From: Gammaproteobacteria bacterium
Lineage (GTDB): Bacteria; Pseudomonadota; Gammaproteobacteria; Enterobacterales; Alteromonadaceae
Assembly: GCA_018222405.1 (NCBI GenBank)
Contig: JAAFAI010000018.1
Coordinates: 1 to 64,000, forward strand
Length of the DNA: 64,000 nucleotides
Direction: 5' to 3'
A program made the translations under genes and the position numbers. The notes beneath the pieces are model-generated. The model saw only the letters and a program-made list of their open reading frames with translations, was not told where the DNA came from and did not search any database. Shown here one piece after another: positions 8,957 to 17,367 of this stretch. How positions within the stretch are numbered: the first letter of the stretch is position 1; every line of letters begins with the position of its first letter.

Positions 8957-11569
8957 GTGTTAGAAGAATATCGCAAACACGTAGAAGAGCGTGCTGCTGA
9001 AGGAATCCCACCAAAACCGTTAAACGCGGAACAAGTGGCCGGATTAGTAGAATTACTGAAAAATCCACCTGCAGGCGAGGAAGAGTTTCTGTTGGAACTG
9101 ATTTCTGAGCGTGTACCTCCTGGTGTTGACGAAGCCGCTTACGTAAAAGCCGGTTTCTTAAGTGCCATTGTAAAAGGCGAAGTAAGCTGCGACCTGATCA
9201 GCAAAGAAAAAGCGGTTGAGTTACTGGGTAACATGCATGGTGGTTACAACATCGCCACCTTAGTAGAGTTACTGGACGATGCAGCACTTGCGCCACTGGC
9301 AGCAAAAGAACTGAAGCACACACTGCTGATGTTTGATGCGTTCCACGACGTAGAAGAAAAACACAAAGCAGGCAACGAATTCGCTACTGACATTATCAAG
9401 TCATGGGCCGAAGGTGAGTGGTTCACTTCGCGCCCGCAAATGGCTGAGAAGATGACTTACTCAGTGTTTAAAGTGACCGGTGAAACTAACACCGATGACC
9501 TGTCTCCTGCACCTGATGCATGGTCACGCCCTGATATCCCTCTGCACGCCTTAGCGGCTTACAAAATGACTCGCGACGGCCTTGAGCCGGAAGAGCACGG
9601 CGTTAAAGGCCCGATGAAGCAAATCGAAGAAGTGAAAGCTAAAGGCCATCCTGTTGCTTTCGTAGGTGACGTAGTAGGTACCGGTTCTTCACGTAAATCT
9701 GCGACTAACTCTGTACTGTGGTTCTTCGGTGAAGACCTGCCAGGCGTGCCTAACAAGCGCGGCGGCGGTGTATGTATTGGTAGCAAAGTGGCGCCAATCT
9801 TCTTTAACACCATGGAAGATGCCGGTGCGTTAGTATTTGAAGCTGACGTAGAAAAAATGAACATGGGTGATGTTATCGACATCTATCCGTTTGAAGGCAA
9901 AATCACTAACAGTGAAACTGGCGAAGTACTGGCTGAGTACAGCTACAAGTCTAAGGTAATTCTGGACGAAGTACGTGCTGGTGGTCGTATCAACCTGATC
10001 ATCGGCCGTGGCCTGACTGAAAAAGCCCGCGAAGCGTTAGGCTTAGGTCCGTCTGAACTGTTCCGTAAGCCAGAGCAACCAGTCGATAGCGGTAAAGGTT
10101 ACTCACTGGCTCAGAAAATGGTAGGTAAAGCCTGTGGCGTTGAAGGTATCCGCCCTGGTACTTACTGTGAGCCTAAAATGACGACTGTTGGTTCTCAGGA
10201 TACCACTGGCCCTATGACCCGTGACGAACTGAAAGATCTGGCATGTCTTGGCTTTACCGCTGATTTGACCATGCAGTCTTTCTGTCACACTGCGGCTTAT
10301 CCTAAGCCGGTTGATATCGATACTCAGCACACCCTGCCAGACTTCATCATGAACCGTGGCGGTGTTTCTCTGCGTCCTGGTGACGGTATCATCCACAGCT
10401 GGTTAAACCGTATGTTGCTGCCTGATACCGTAGGTACCGGTGGTGACTCACACACCCGTTTCCCGCTGGGTATTTCATTCCCGGCCGGGTCTGGTCTGGT
10501 TGCCTTTGCTGCGGCTACTGGTGTTATGCCACTGGATATGCCTGAGTCAATCCTGGTGCGCTTTAAAGGTGAGCGTCAGCCTGGTATCACCCTGCGTGAC
10601 CTGGTACACGCGATTCCTTTATACGGTATCAAGCAAGGCCTGCTGACGGTTGAGAAGAAAGGTAAGATCAACCAGTTCTCTGGTCGTATCCTCGAGATTG
10701 AAGGTCTGGAAGACTTAACGGTTGAGCAAGCGTTTGAACTGTCTGACGCCTCTGCAGAGCGTTCTGCTGCGGGTTGTACCATCAACCTGTCTGAAGAATC
10801 TATTGCTGAGTACCTGCGTTCTAACATCACCATGCTACGCTGGATGATCAACGAAGGTTACGGCGACCCACGCACCCTTGAGCGTCGTGCTCAGAAGATG
10901 GAAGAGTGGTTAGCTAACCCATCACTGATGCGTGCCGATGCCGATGCGGAATACGCAGAAGTTATCGAAATCGACCTGTCAGAAATCAAAGAGCCAATCG
11001 TTTGCTGCCCGAACGACCCGGATGATGCGAAAACATTATCTGACGTAGCGGGTGACAAGGTTGATGAAGTATTCATCGGTTCTTGTATGACGAACATCGG
11101 CCATTTCCGTGCGGCAGGTAAACTGCTGGATAACTACGGTAAGACGCTGCCAACCCGTCTGTGGATTTCTCCACCAACGAAGATGGATAAAGCACAGCTG
11201 ATGGAAGAAGGTTACTACAACATCTACGGTCGCGTAGGTGTACGTACAGAAATGCCAGGCTGTTCACTGTGTATGGGTAACCAGGCACGTGTAGACGCCG
11301 GTGCGACTGTACTGTCTACCTCTACCCGTAACTTCCCTAACCGTTTAGGTGATGGTGCGAATGTATACCTGACGTCTGCAGAGCTTGCTGCCGTTGGTGC
11401 AATCGTTGGTCGTCTGCCAACTGCGGCGGAGTACATGGAATACGCTGGTAAGATTGACTCTATGTCAGCTGACGTATACCGCTATCTGAACTTCGATAAG
11501 ATGGAAAGCTTCAAGAAGGCAGAAGAAGAGGCTAAGGCTAAGATCATTCCAACGTTGAATGTTGCCTGA
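8957..11569 (+). CDS. acnB: Bifunctional aconitate hydratase 2 (aconitase B)
   Basis: TCA-cycle aconitase B, 870 residues, close to the 865 of Escherichia coli. It interconverts citrate and isocitrate with a 4Fe-4S cluster, and the family can also act on 2-methylisocitrate. The order is the AcnB-specific one: N-terminal HEAT-like domain ([20 protein letters not shown]), swivel domain with [15 protein letters not shown], then the catalytic core with [26 protein letters not shown] and [11 protein letters not shown], which supply the three cluster cysteines. The GTG start at 8957 has GAGGAA 6 nt upstream. Codon use is visibly biased, consistent with high expression. A strong terminator follows at 11588. 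Confidence 0.98.
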   Translation: MLEEYRKHVEERAAEGIPPKPLNAEQVAGLVELLKNPPAGEEEFLLELISERVPPGVDEAAYVKAGFLSAIVKGEVSCDLISKEKAVELLGNMHGGYNIATLVELLDDAALAPLAAKELKHTLLMFDAFHDVEEKHKAGNEFATDIIKSWAEGEWFTSRPQMAEKMTYSVFKVTGETNTDDLSPAPDAWSRPDIPLHALAAYKMTRDGLEPEEHGVKGPMKQIEEVKAKGHPVAFVGDVVGTGSSRKSATNSVLWFFGEDLPGVPNKRGGGVCIGSKVAPIFFNTMEDAGALVFEADVEKMNMGDVIDIYPFEGKITNSETGEVLAEYSYKSKVILDEVRAGGRINLIIGRGLTEKAREALGLGPSELFRKPEQPVDSGKGYSLAQKMVGKACGVEGIRPGTYCEPKMTTVGSQDTTGPMTRDELKDLACLGFTADLTMQSFCHTAAYPKPVDIDTQHTLPDFIMNRGGVSLRPGDGIIHSWLNRMLLPDTVGTGGDSHTRFPLGISFPAGSGLVAFAAATGVMPLDMPESILVRFKGERQPGITLRDLVHAIPLYGIKQGLLTVEKKGKINQFSGRILEIEGLEDLTVEQAFELSDASAERSAAGCTINLSEESIAEYLRSNITMLRWMINEGYGDPRTLERRAQKMEEWLANPSLMRADADAEYAEVIEIDLSEIKEPIVCCPNDPDDAKTLSDVAGDKVDEVFIGSCMTNIGHFRAAGKLLDNYGKTLPTRLWISPPTKMDKAQLMEEGYYNIYGRVGVRTEMPGCSLCMGNQARVDAGATVLSTSTRNFPNRLGDGANVYLTSAELAAVGAIVGRLPTAAEYMEYAGKIDSMSADVYRYLNFDKMESFKKAEEEAKAKIIPTLNVA

Positions 11570-11587
11570 CTTAGCATATAAACTAGA

Positions 11588-11620
11588 AAGCCGGGCACCG
11601 TAAGGGCCCGGCTTTTTTTA
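11588..11620 (+). terminator. Rho-independent terminator after acnB
   Basis: A 9-bp stem (11588-11596 with 11606-11614, GC-rich core GCCGGGC) is followed by a run of seven to eight T. It lies 19 nt after the acnB stop. Confidence 0.9.
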
Positions 11621-11654
11621 TGTCTTTATTTAAGGTAAATAACAAGGAATATAA

Positions 11655-12107
11655 ATGGGATCGCGCACTATAATAAGGTCAAAACTGATAGCGTCAGGCC
11701 TCCTGATAGCTGGCTTGCTGCTGAGTGCCTGTAATGTAAACGCTGTTGATTTTGAATCCGCGCGAATTGAAATTAACGACATTGCACTGCAGGTGGAGTT
11801 TGCCCAAACCTTCGAACAACGGGCTCAGGGCCTGATGTTTCGTAAAACATTGTGCGCAAGCTGCGGCATGTTGTTTGAATTCGATCCCGAAAAACAAGCA
11901 AGCATGTGGATGAAGAATACCTTTATTCCACTGGATGTGGCATTTATCGACAGAAATGGCGTGATTACTGATATAAAACCACTGCAACCACAGGACTTAA
12001 CGTCTGTAGGTGCCTCAAAAGTGGTGAAATACGCGCTAGAAATGAACCAGGGCTGGTTTGCTAAGCATGATATTCATGTTGGCGACCAACTGATTGTCAA
12101 TTCATAA
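11655..12107 (+). CDS. DUF192 family lipoprotein
   Basis: Exported protein of 150 residues. The N-terminus (LIASGLLIAGLLLSAC) has a lipobox-like LLSAC, so it is probably an acylated lipoprotein. The mature part is one DUF192 domain with the typical runs EFAQTFEQRAQGLMFR, GMLFEFDPEKQASMWMKNT, FIPLDVAFID, and a final glycine/aspartate loop HDIHVGDQL. The molecular role of DUF192 is unknown. AAGGA lies 6 nt before the ATG. The gene ends 34 nt before the lysC start codon, so the two are probably co-transcribed. Confidence 0.88.
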   Translation: MGSRTIIRSKLIASGLLIAGLLLSACNVNAVDFESARIEINDIALQVEFAQTFEQRAQGLMFRKTLCASCGMLFEFDPEKQASMWMKNTFIPLDVAFIDRNGVITDIKPLQPQDLTSVGASKVVKYALEMNQGWFAKHDIHVGDQLIVNS

Positions 12108-12141
12108 CGCTGATTTGAACAGCGTACAAACGGAGAACACC

Positions 12142-13491
12142 GTGAGTAACCCGTTAACCATTGCAAAATTTGGTGGCACCAGTGTTGCCAATTATGCTGC
12201 TATGCAAAACTGTGCCCGCATTGTTGCTGGCAACCCAGGCACTCGTATTGTTGTGGTAAGCGCCGCAGCAGGCATTACTAATCATCTGGTGGATCTGGCG
12301 CATAAAGCCATGACTCAGGAACAAATTGCCGAAGTTTGTCAGGCGATTACTGATATTGAGTTTAAAATCCTTAACGAATTAAAAGCCAAAGACAGTGTTG
12401 CCGCAAAACTGGACGACTTGTTGGATGAAGTTAAGAAGCTCGCATTCCACGAAGAAATCCTGCATCGCAATGATCTGAAAGATAACCTGCTTTCGATGGG
12501 TGAGCGTATGTCTTCCCTGATGTTCAGTGCTGTGCTGGCGGAACAGGATGTGGCAACCATGAACTTTGACGTGCGCAAGGTTCTGCGTACCGACAGTGAG
12601 TTTGGCGCTGCAGCCCCGCAATTGGATGTGATTGCTGAAAATGCCCAGGCATTATTAAAGCCAGAGATTGAAAACGCCATTGTGGTGACTCAGGGCTTTG
12701 TGGGCGCCGATGAAGAAGGTCGCACCACTACTCTGGGGCGCGGTGGTTCAGACTTTACCGCAGCACTGTTAGCCGAAGCCATTGGTGCAGAAGTTTGCGA
12801 AATCTGGACCGACGTGACCGGAGTTTACACTACCGATCCACGCATTACCGCTGCGGCTCATCCGTTACCGGAACTGAGCTTTGAGGAAGCTGCGGAAATG
12901 GCTACGTTCGGGGCGAAGGTGTTACACCCGGCCACTATGGAGCCGGCAGTTCGTAAAGACATCAAGGTGTTTGTGGGTTCCAGTAAGGAACCTGAAAAAG
13001 GCGGCACCTGGATTGTTAAGGATTGCGAAAATGAGCCGCCATTCCGTGCACTGACCCGCCGTAAAGAGCAGGTGATGGTAACGGTAAAAACGCCTAAGAT
13101 GATGTATGCTCAGGGCTTCCTGCAGCAGGTGTTTGCGATTATTGCCAAGCACAAGCTGAGTGTTGATCTGGTAACCACTTCCGAGATCTCGGTGTCTTTT
13201 ACCCTGGATAACCCGGCTAACTCAGTGGCGCAGCGATTAAATCGTGAAACCATAGCTGAGCTGGAAACCATCTGTGACGTTACCGTGGAGCACGGTTTTG
13301 ATTTGGTTACCGTAGTGGGTAATCACATGCAAACCAGTAAGGGCGTATCGAGCCGGATCTTTGCGGCCGTGTCTGACTACAACCTGCGTATGATTTGTTT
13401 TGGTGCTAACCCGCACAATATCTCATTCCTGGTGAATGAATCTGACAGCACAGAGATTGTTACGGTGCTGCACAAAGAGCTTTTTGAGTAA
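12142..13491 (+). CDS. lysC: Lysine-sensitive aspartokinase III
   Basis: Aspartate kinase, 449 residues, the same length as E. coli LysC. It phosphorylates aspartate at the first step of lysine, threonine and methionine synthesis. The kinase signature KFGGTSVANY is near the N-terminus, the catalytic glycine loop TTLGRGGSDFTAALLAEA is near residue 200, and two ACT-type regulatory domains follow, in which lysine is expected to bind. GTG 12142 was chosen because GGAG (12132-12135) is 6 nt upstream; an in-frame TTG at 12094 would overlap the DUF192 gene. No lysine riboswitch precedes it, so control is presumably allosteric or from upstream. Confidence 0.96.
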   Translation: MSNPLTIAKFGGTSVANYAAMQNCARIVAGNPGTRIVVVSAAAGITNHLVDLAHKAMTQEQIAEVCQAITDIEFKILNELKAKDSVAAKLDDLLDEVKKLAFHEEILHRNDLKDNLLSMGERMSSLMFSAVLAEQDVATMNFDVRKVLRTDSEFGAAAPQLDVIAENAQALLKPEIENAIVVTQGFVGADEEGRTTTLGRGGSDFTAALLAEAIGAEVCEIWTDVTGVYTTDPRITAAAHPLPELSFEEAAEMATFGAKVLHPATMEPAVRKDIKVFVGSSKEPEKGGTWIVKDCENEPPFRALTRRKEQVMVTVKTPKMMYAQGFLQQVFAIIAKHKLSVDLVTTSEISVSFTLDNPANSVAQRLNRETIAELETICDVTVEHGFDLVTVVGNHMQTSKGVSSRIFAAVSDYNLRMICFGANPHNISFLVNESDSTEIVTVLHKELFE

Positions 13492-13513
13492 GAGCCACAA
13501 AAACTAAATAAAG

Positions 13514-13574
13514 AAATAAAGGGGTCAGAGTTAATTAATTTGTTAGGAATTAATTAACTCTGACCCCTTTATTT
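13514..13574. repeat. Perfect 27-bp inverted repeat with GGGGTCAGAG core
   Basis: Left arm 13514-13540 and right arm 13548-13574 are exact reverse complements around a 7-nt loop. It sits between the convergent stops of lysC and the diguanylate cyclase and would act as a terminator for both strands. The core AAGGGGTCAGA is of a type I recall as scattered in many gammaproteobacterial genomes and associated with REP/RAYT-like elements; that link is recalled, not shown here. Confidence 0.85.
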
Positions 13575-13576
13575 TA

Positions 13577-15256
13577 TTATTGCTCGTCTTCATCTGCATC
13601 GTTCACCCAGCGATTGCGGCCGGTTCGCTTGGCTTTATAAAGGGCTTTGTCGGCAGCTTCTACCGAGGGGAGCGTGATAGTGCCATCCTGTTGCTGACCA
13701 ACAGAAATACCAATACTCACGGTAACGTGGTCGGCAACACCACTAAAGTCGTGGGGAATTTGCGCATTTTTGAACGCATCCAGAATATTCCGGGCTACCG
13801 TTATTGCCCCTTGTTGGTCGGTATCGGGCAGCAATACGGCAAATTCTTCACCGCCGTAGCGGGCCAGGATATCGGTTTTGCGGGGCATTTGTTGCTTTAT
13901 CAGCGAGGCCACCTGTTTTAAACAGACGTCGCCCTGGCTATGACCATAGTTATCGTTGTACTGTTTAAAATAATCCACATCAATCAGTAACACAGTCAAT
14001 GGCCAGCGTTGACGGCTGGCCACATTGAGTGCCTGGGAATAGTAATCGTCAAAGGCGCGGCGGTTAGCTATACCGGTCAGCGCATCGCGCAGACTCATTT
14101 CTTCCAGCGTGTTCTTTTGTAATTCGATAGTGGTAGCAAACCGTTCAAAACTCTGTGCCAGCTCTGTTATTTCGTCCTTGCCGCTCACGGTGATGAGGTG
14201 GCCCTCGCCGGTGGAACGTTGTTGTACCTGCTTGTTAAGGGTCTTTAAGCGATTCACTACTACCCGCTGGATAAACACGGCAAATCCAATGTAAGCAAAC
14301 AATACAATAATAAACAGCAGGCTGGCTTGTTTTACCTGTTGCTCAACCAGTCTGGAGGTTTTCGCCGCCTGGCCCAGTACAGCCTGGTTTAGCTGATGAG
14401 ATTCAAATTCATTTAAGCGTGCGTAATCGGTAATCAGGTTACGTACAAAGTTACTTCTGCCCTGCACCCGGCCAAGGATCTTTAACTGCAACTGACGCAG
14501 TGCAATTAACCCTGAATTGGGGTGTAACACGGTTTCAGATAAGGCCGCGATGGCCAGTTGTGCACTTTGTTGTTGGTCTGCCGGCAGCGTATCGGCGAGT
14601 TCTGCAAGTGAGATAAACAGGTCATCCAGGTTGCTCTGTCGCTGGCGTATCTCGCTTAACTGGTCGAGGTTGGTAAGTTCAGCTGAGAGCAGCATGATGC
14701 GGGAAAACAGTAAAGACCAGGACATGCTGGCAGTTGTTGGGTTGCTGGTAGTCAAATCGGTATTGATCTGGCGTTGCAGGTCGAAGAGTTTTGCCGTTAA
14801 CCGATCGATTCTGCTATTAATGGCGATACGCTGCTCTACTAACGCATTGAGTTCATCCAGTTCCCGTTCCACCGAACTCAGCTGAGACGTAATGTGATAG
14901 GTTTGCTCATTTTCCAGCGACAGTTTGTGCAGGCCTTGCAATTGACGGGTGATGGCATTGGAAGCGATTCTGCGCATAGCTTCTGAATTGGCCATGGACA
15001 ACTGTTCAGTGCCACTCAGCAGCAGGTTCATTTGCGAATACAGTTTGCCCGACTGAATAACACTGGGCAACGATTTATCCATCATTGAATTTAGTGACTG
15101 TTCGAAAGAAGACAGTTTGGAATAGGTGGTATAAGCCAGGATCATTACCGCGATGATGAGCGTAACCAGACTCAAATTAATGATCCCGGATAGCGAGTAT
15201 AATCCCCTGAGCTTAAAGCGCTTACCGGCGGGCGGCCGCCCCTGCTGACTGCTCAT
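13577..15256 (-). CDS. Membrane-bound diguanylate cyclase with HAMP domain
   Basis: Predicted c-di-GMP synthase of 559 residues. Order: transmembrane helix about 24-45, a periplasmic four-helix-type sensor region to about 310, a second transmembrane helix 311-334, a HAMP linker to about 385, then a GGDEF domain. The active-site signature is intact as GGEEF (468-472), and an RKTD at 459-462 fits the inhibitory c-di-GMP site. ATG 15256 was chosen because it sits one base after the TGA of the upstream nucleotidase-like gene and has AGGGA nearby; the open frame extends to 15274. This overlap arrangement implies translational coupling, so the two products probably act together. Confidence 0.9.
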   Translation of the reverse strand: MSSQQGRPPAGKRFKLRGLYSLSGIINLSLVTLIIAVMILAYTTYSKLSSFEQSLNSMMDKSLPSVIQSGKLYSQMNLLLSGTEQLSMANSEAMRRIASNAITRQLQGLHKLSLENEQTYHITSQLSSVERELDELNALVEQRIAINSRIDRLTAKLFDLQRQINTDLTTSNPTTASMSWSLLFSRIMLLSAELTNLDQLSEIRQRQSNLDDLFISLAELADTLPADQQQSAQLAIAALSETVLHPNSGLIALRQLQLKILGRVQGRSNFVRNLITDYARLNEFESHQLNQAVLGQAAKTSRLVEQQVKQASLLFIIVLFAYIGFAVFIQRVVVNRLKTLNKQVQQRSTGEGHLITVSGKDEITELAQSFERFATTIELQKNTLEEMSLRDALTGIANRRAFDDYYSQALNVASRQRWPLTVLLIDVDYFKQYNDNYGHSQGDVCLKQVASLIKQQMPRKTDILARYGGEEFAVLLPDTDQQGAITVARNILDAFKNAQIPHDFSGVADHVTVSIGISVGQQQDGTITLPSVEAADKALYKAKRTGRNRWVNDADEDEQ

Positions 15257-15257
15257 C

Positions 15258-16766
15258 TCAGCTGTCCCTGCCATTTACAAAGCTGACTCTGCCAGTAGCA
15301 GTGGCAGACAGTGCAGACTGACGTCGTAGAACACTGATCACGATGTCGGCAATCAGCGGCGTAACCTGCTGGCTAAAGGGGACTTCTGTGCCGCGTTTGA
15401 GGCTGTCATATCCATCACCGCCATTTGCCAGGTAATCGGAAGTGGCAATAGAGTAGAGACGACCGGGTTCCATAGGCGAGCCGTTAATAGTGAGCTCTTT
15501 TACCCGATTGCCCGGCGCTGCAGAAAGCTGCACTTTAAATTGCATACCAGAAACGTGCGGAAAACGACCTGAAGCGTCTTCGACCCTGCTCACACCGTTT
15601 TCCAGTGCAGACTTTAAATCAGCCCCGGTGATCCTTAGTACCCGGATATGATTTCGAAACGGCAGTTCGCTGGTAATATCCTTACGGGTTAACAGATGCC
15701 CCTCCCGATAGCTGCGCTCGCCACGGATAGCGCCGCCGTTGATGATAGCCACGTCGGTATGACTGGCTTCTCTTAAGGCATCGCTTACCAGGTTTCCAAA
15801 GCCATTCTCACGGGTACGTACTGCATCTCGCGTAGTATCCATTTCGCTGGTAAGACGGGCTACCTGCTCACTAAGCAGTGCGGTAATCCGGTTATCATAG
15901 CTGGCAACCTGTTCGGCAATCACCGCGTCTTGTGGGTAGTCGCTGAGGTTGAGTTGTACCACTTCATACTGAGCTTCGGCAGGTTTGCCTTGTGGCCATT
16001 CAATACTCACCTTCGCTGCGGCGGCTTCACTGGTTACGATGACATAGTTTGGCCGTGGTTTTTCATCTGTGGCCACCGGCTCAACATAGTAGGGATCGCT
16101 ACGTAAAACCAGATTGACTTGCGATTGACTTAATAGCTTATTAATAAAAGGTAATTCGTCAGAAACCATCAGCACTACCAGTTCGGCGCCGCGTTCGCGC
16201 AGCGCTTTTGCACGGCTGACAATCGCGTCGTAGGGGGAGTTAATCTGCAGCCGATGCATCAAGTACTCTTCTGACGAAGCACTCGCTATCACGGTCAGAA
16301 TGCCAATCCTGACATCATTTCTTTCAAGAATGATATCCTGCCAGGTACCTTCGAGTTCTCGCCCGGTGAGTGGATCGGTCACATTGCTTAATACTAACGG
16401 GAAAGCCGCCTCATAGGCGCGTAACGACAGCTCATCCTCAAAGTAACTGAACTCCCGCTTGGCAACGCCCATGGCATCCGGCTCGATGGTGTTGAGGATA
16501 TCGATAATGTGCGCACCGCGATCGAAAGATGAAAGCATGCTGGGTGCCAGGCTACCACCGCCAAATAAGAACAGACTGGGATGCTGGGTGTCTCTGGTTT
16601 GCTTAACCAGAGTAGCAAGGTTGGCGTAGCTGCCATGCGGCGGATTAATAATCAGAGGCAGTTCAGCTGCATAGAGTACGGTAAGCTGTTTAGACTGACA
16701 CGCAGACGCTATAAACAGTGAGCTTACACACATCAAACCGAGAACAAGGGTATAGCAGCGAAACAC
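15258..16766 (-). CDS. 5'-nucleotidase family protein with degenerate metal site
   Basis: Exported protein of 502 residues with the two-domain fold of UDP-sugar hydrolase/5'-nucleotidases. The N-terminus looks like a lipoprotein signal (LFIASAC). The metallophosphoesterase half has lost its ligands: DAMGVAKREFSY replaces the usual GNHEFD region, FGGGSL replaces the GD motif, and the late GHxH motif reads NLVLRSDPYY. The C-terminal nucleotidase domain keeps its substrate-pocket motifs NGFGNLVSDALREA, NGGAIRGERS and TSDYLANGGDGYDSL. It may bind nucleotides without hydrolysing them. The gene runs directly into the diguanylate cyclase gene, suggesting a periplasmic sensing role. Fold assignment is firm; loss of activity is inferred. 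Confidence 0.85.
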   Translation of the reverse strand: MFRCYTLVLGLMCVSSLFIASACQSKQLTVLYAAELPLIINPPHGSYANLATLVKQTRDTQHPSLFLFGGGSLAPSMLSSFDRGAHIIDILNTIEPDAMGVAKREFSYFEDELSLRAYEAAFPLVLSNVTDPLTGRELEGTWQDIILERNDVRIGILTVIASASSEEYLMHRLQINSPYDAIVSRAKALRERGAELVVLMVSDELPFINKLLSQSQVNLVLRSDPYYVEPVATDEKPRPNYVIVTSEAAAAKVSIEWPQGKPAEAQYEVVQLNLSDYPQDAVIAEQVASYDNRITALLSEQVARLTSEMDTTRDAVRTRENGFGNLVSDALREASHTDVAIINGGAIRGERSYREGHLLTRKDITSELPFRNHIRVLRITGADLKSALENGVSRVEDASGRFPHVSGMQFKVQLSAAPGNRVKELTINGSPMEPGRLYSIATSDYLANGGDGYDSLKRGTEVPFSQQVTPLIADIVISVLRRQSALSATATGRVSFVNGRDS

Positions 16767-16912
16767 CTGGAGCGGACCTCTTTGGAGACTTCTTAACCAC
16801 GTTCTATCGTAACACCGATATTTTTATGCGGGGTAGCGAAAAAGCCATAAGGTATAAAAAATAATGCGTTCGCGGTACTATTCGGTATGGATTTATCACG
16901 GTTGATGGATAT

Positions 16913-17335
16913 ATGAGCAATATGATTAAGATCTCGTCGACACTGGCTGTTGCCGAAGGCGAAATAGAACTGCAGGCCATTCGCGCCCAGGGCAGTGGCG
17001 GGCAGAACGTAAATAAGGTTAGTAGTGCCATCCATTTACGTTTTGATATCCACAATTCATCTTTACCCGATCCCATTAAGCAGAAGCTGCTCAACTGTAA
17101 TGACAGTCGGGTGAACTCCGATGGCGTAATGATTATCAAGGCGCAACAATTCAGAACCCAGGAGCAGAATCGCGAGGATGCTATAGCCCGCCTTGTGGAG
17201 TGGATTAAAGAAAACACCAAAGTTTATAAAAAGCGCCGTCCCACCCGGGTCAGCAGAGCCGTAAAGGCCCGCCGCAAAGATGCAAAGCAGGCCAAAAGTC
17301 AGCGTAAACAAGAACGTCAGAAAGTTCGCTGGTGA
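16913..17335 (+). CDS. arfB: Alternative ribosome-rescue factor / peptidyl-tRNA hydrolase
   Basis: ArfB (YaeJ) of 140 residues, matching E. coli in length. It releases stalled nascent chains from non-stop ribosomes by hydrolysing peptidyl-tRNA. The catalytic GGQ lies in AQGSGGQNVNKVSSAIHLRF, and the C-terminal tail from about residue 100 is the basic KxxRR-rich helix (KKRRPTRVSRAVKARRKDAK) that enters the mRNA channel. The release-factor codon-recognition domains are absent, as expected. It is transcribed alone, divergent from the nucleotidase gene. Only a weak ribosome-binding site is visible. Confidence 0.95.
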   Translation: MSNMIKISSTLAVAEGEIELQAIRAQGSGGQNVNKVSSAIHLRFDIHNSSLPDPIKQKLLNCNDSRVNSDGVMIIKAQQFRTQEQNREDAIARLVEWIKENTKVYKKRRPTRVSRAVKARRKDAKQAKSQRKQERQKVRW

Positions 17336-17367
17336 ACCCTCGGCCAGTCGAACAATCTGATGGAGCT

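Noticed and set aside
11570..12141. Lysine riboswitch for lysC
   Set aside because: The space before lysC is filled by the DUF192 gene, and no multi-helix leader is present.
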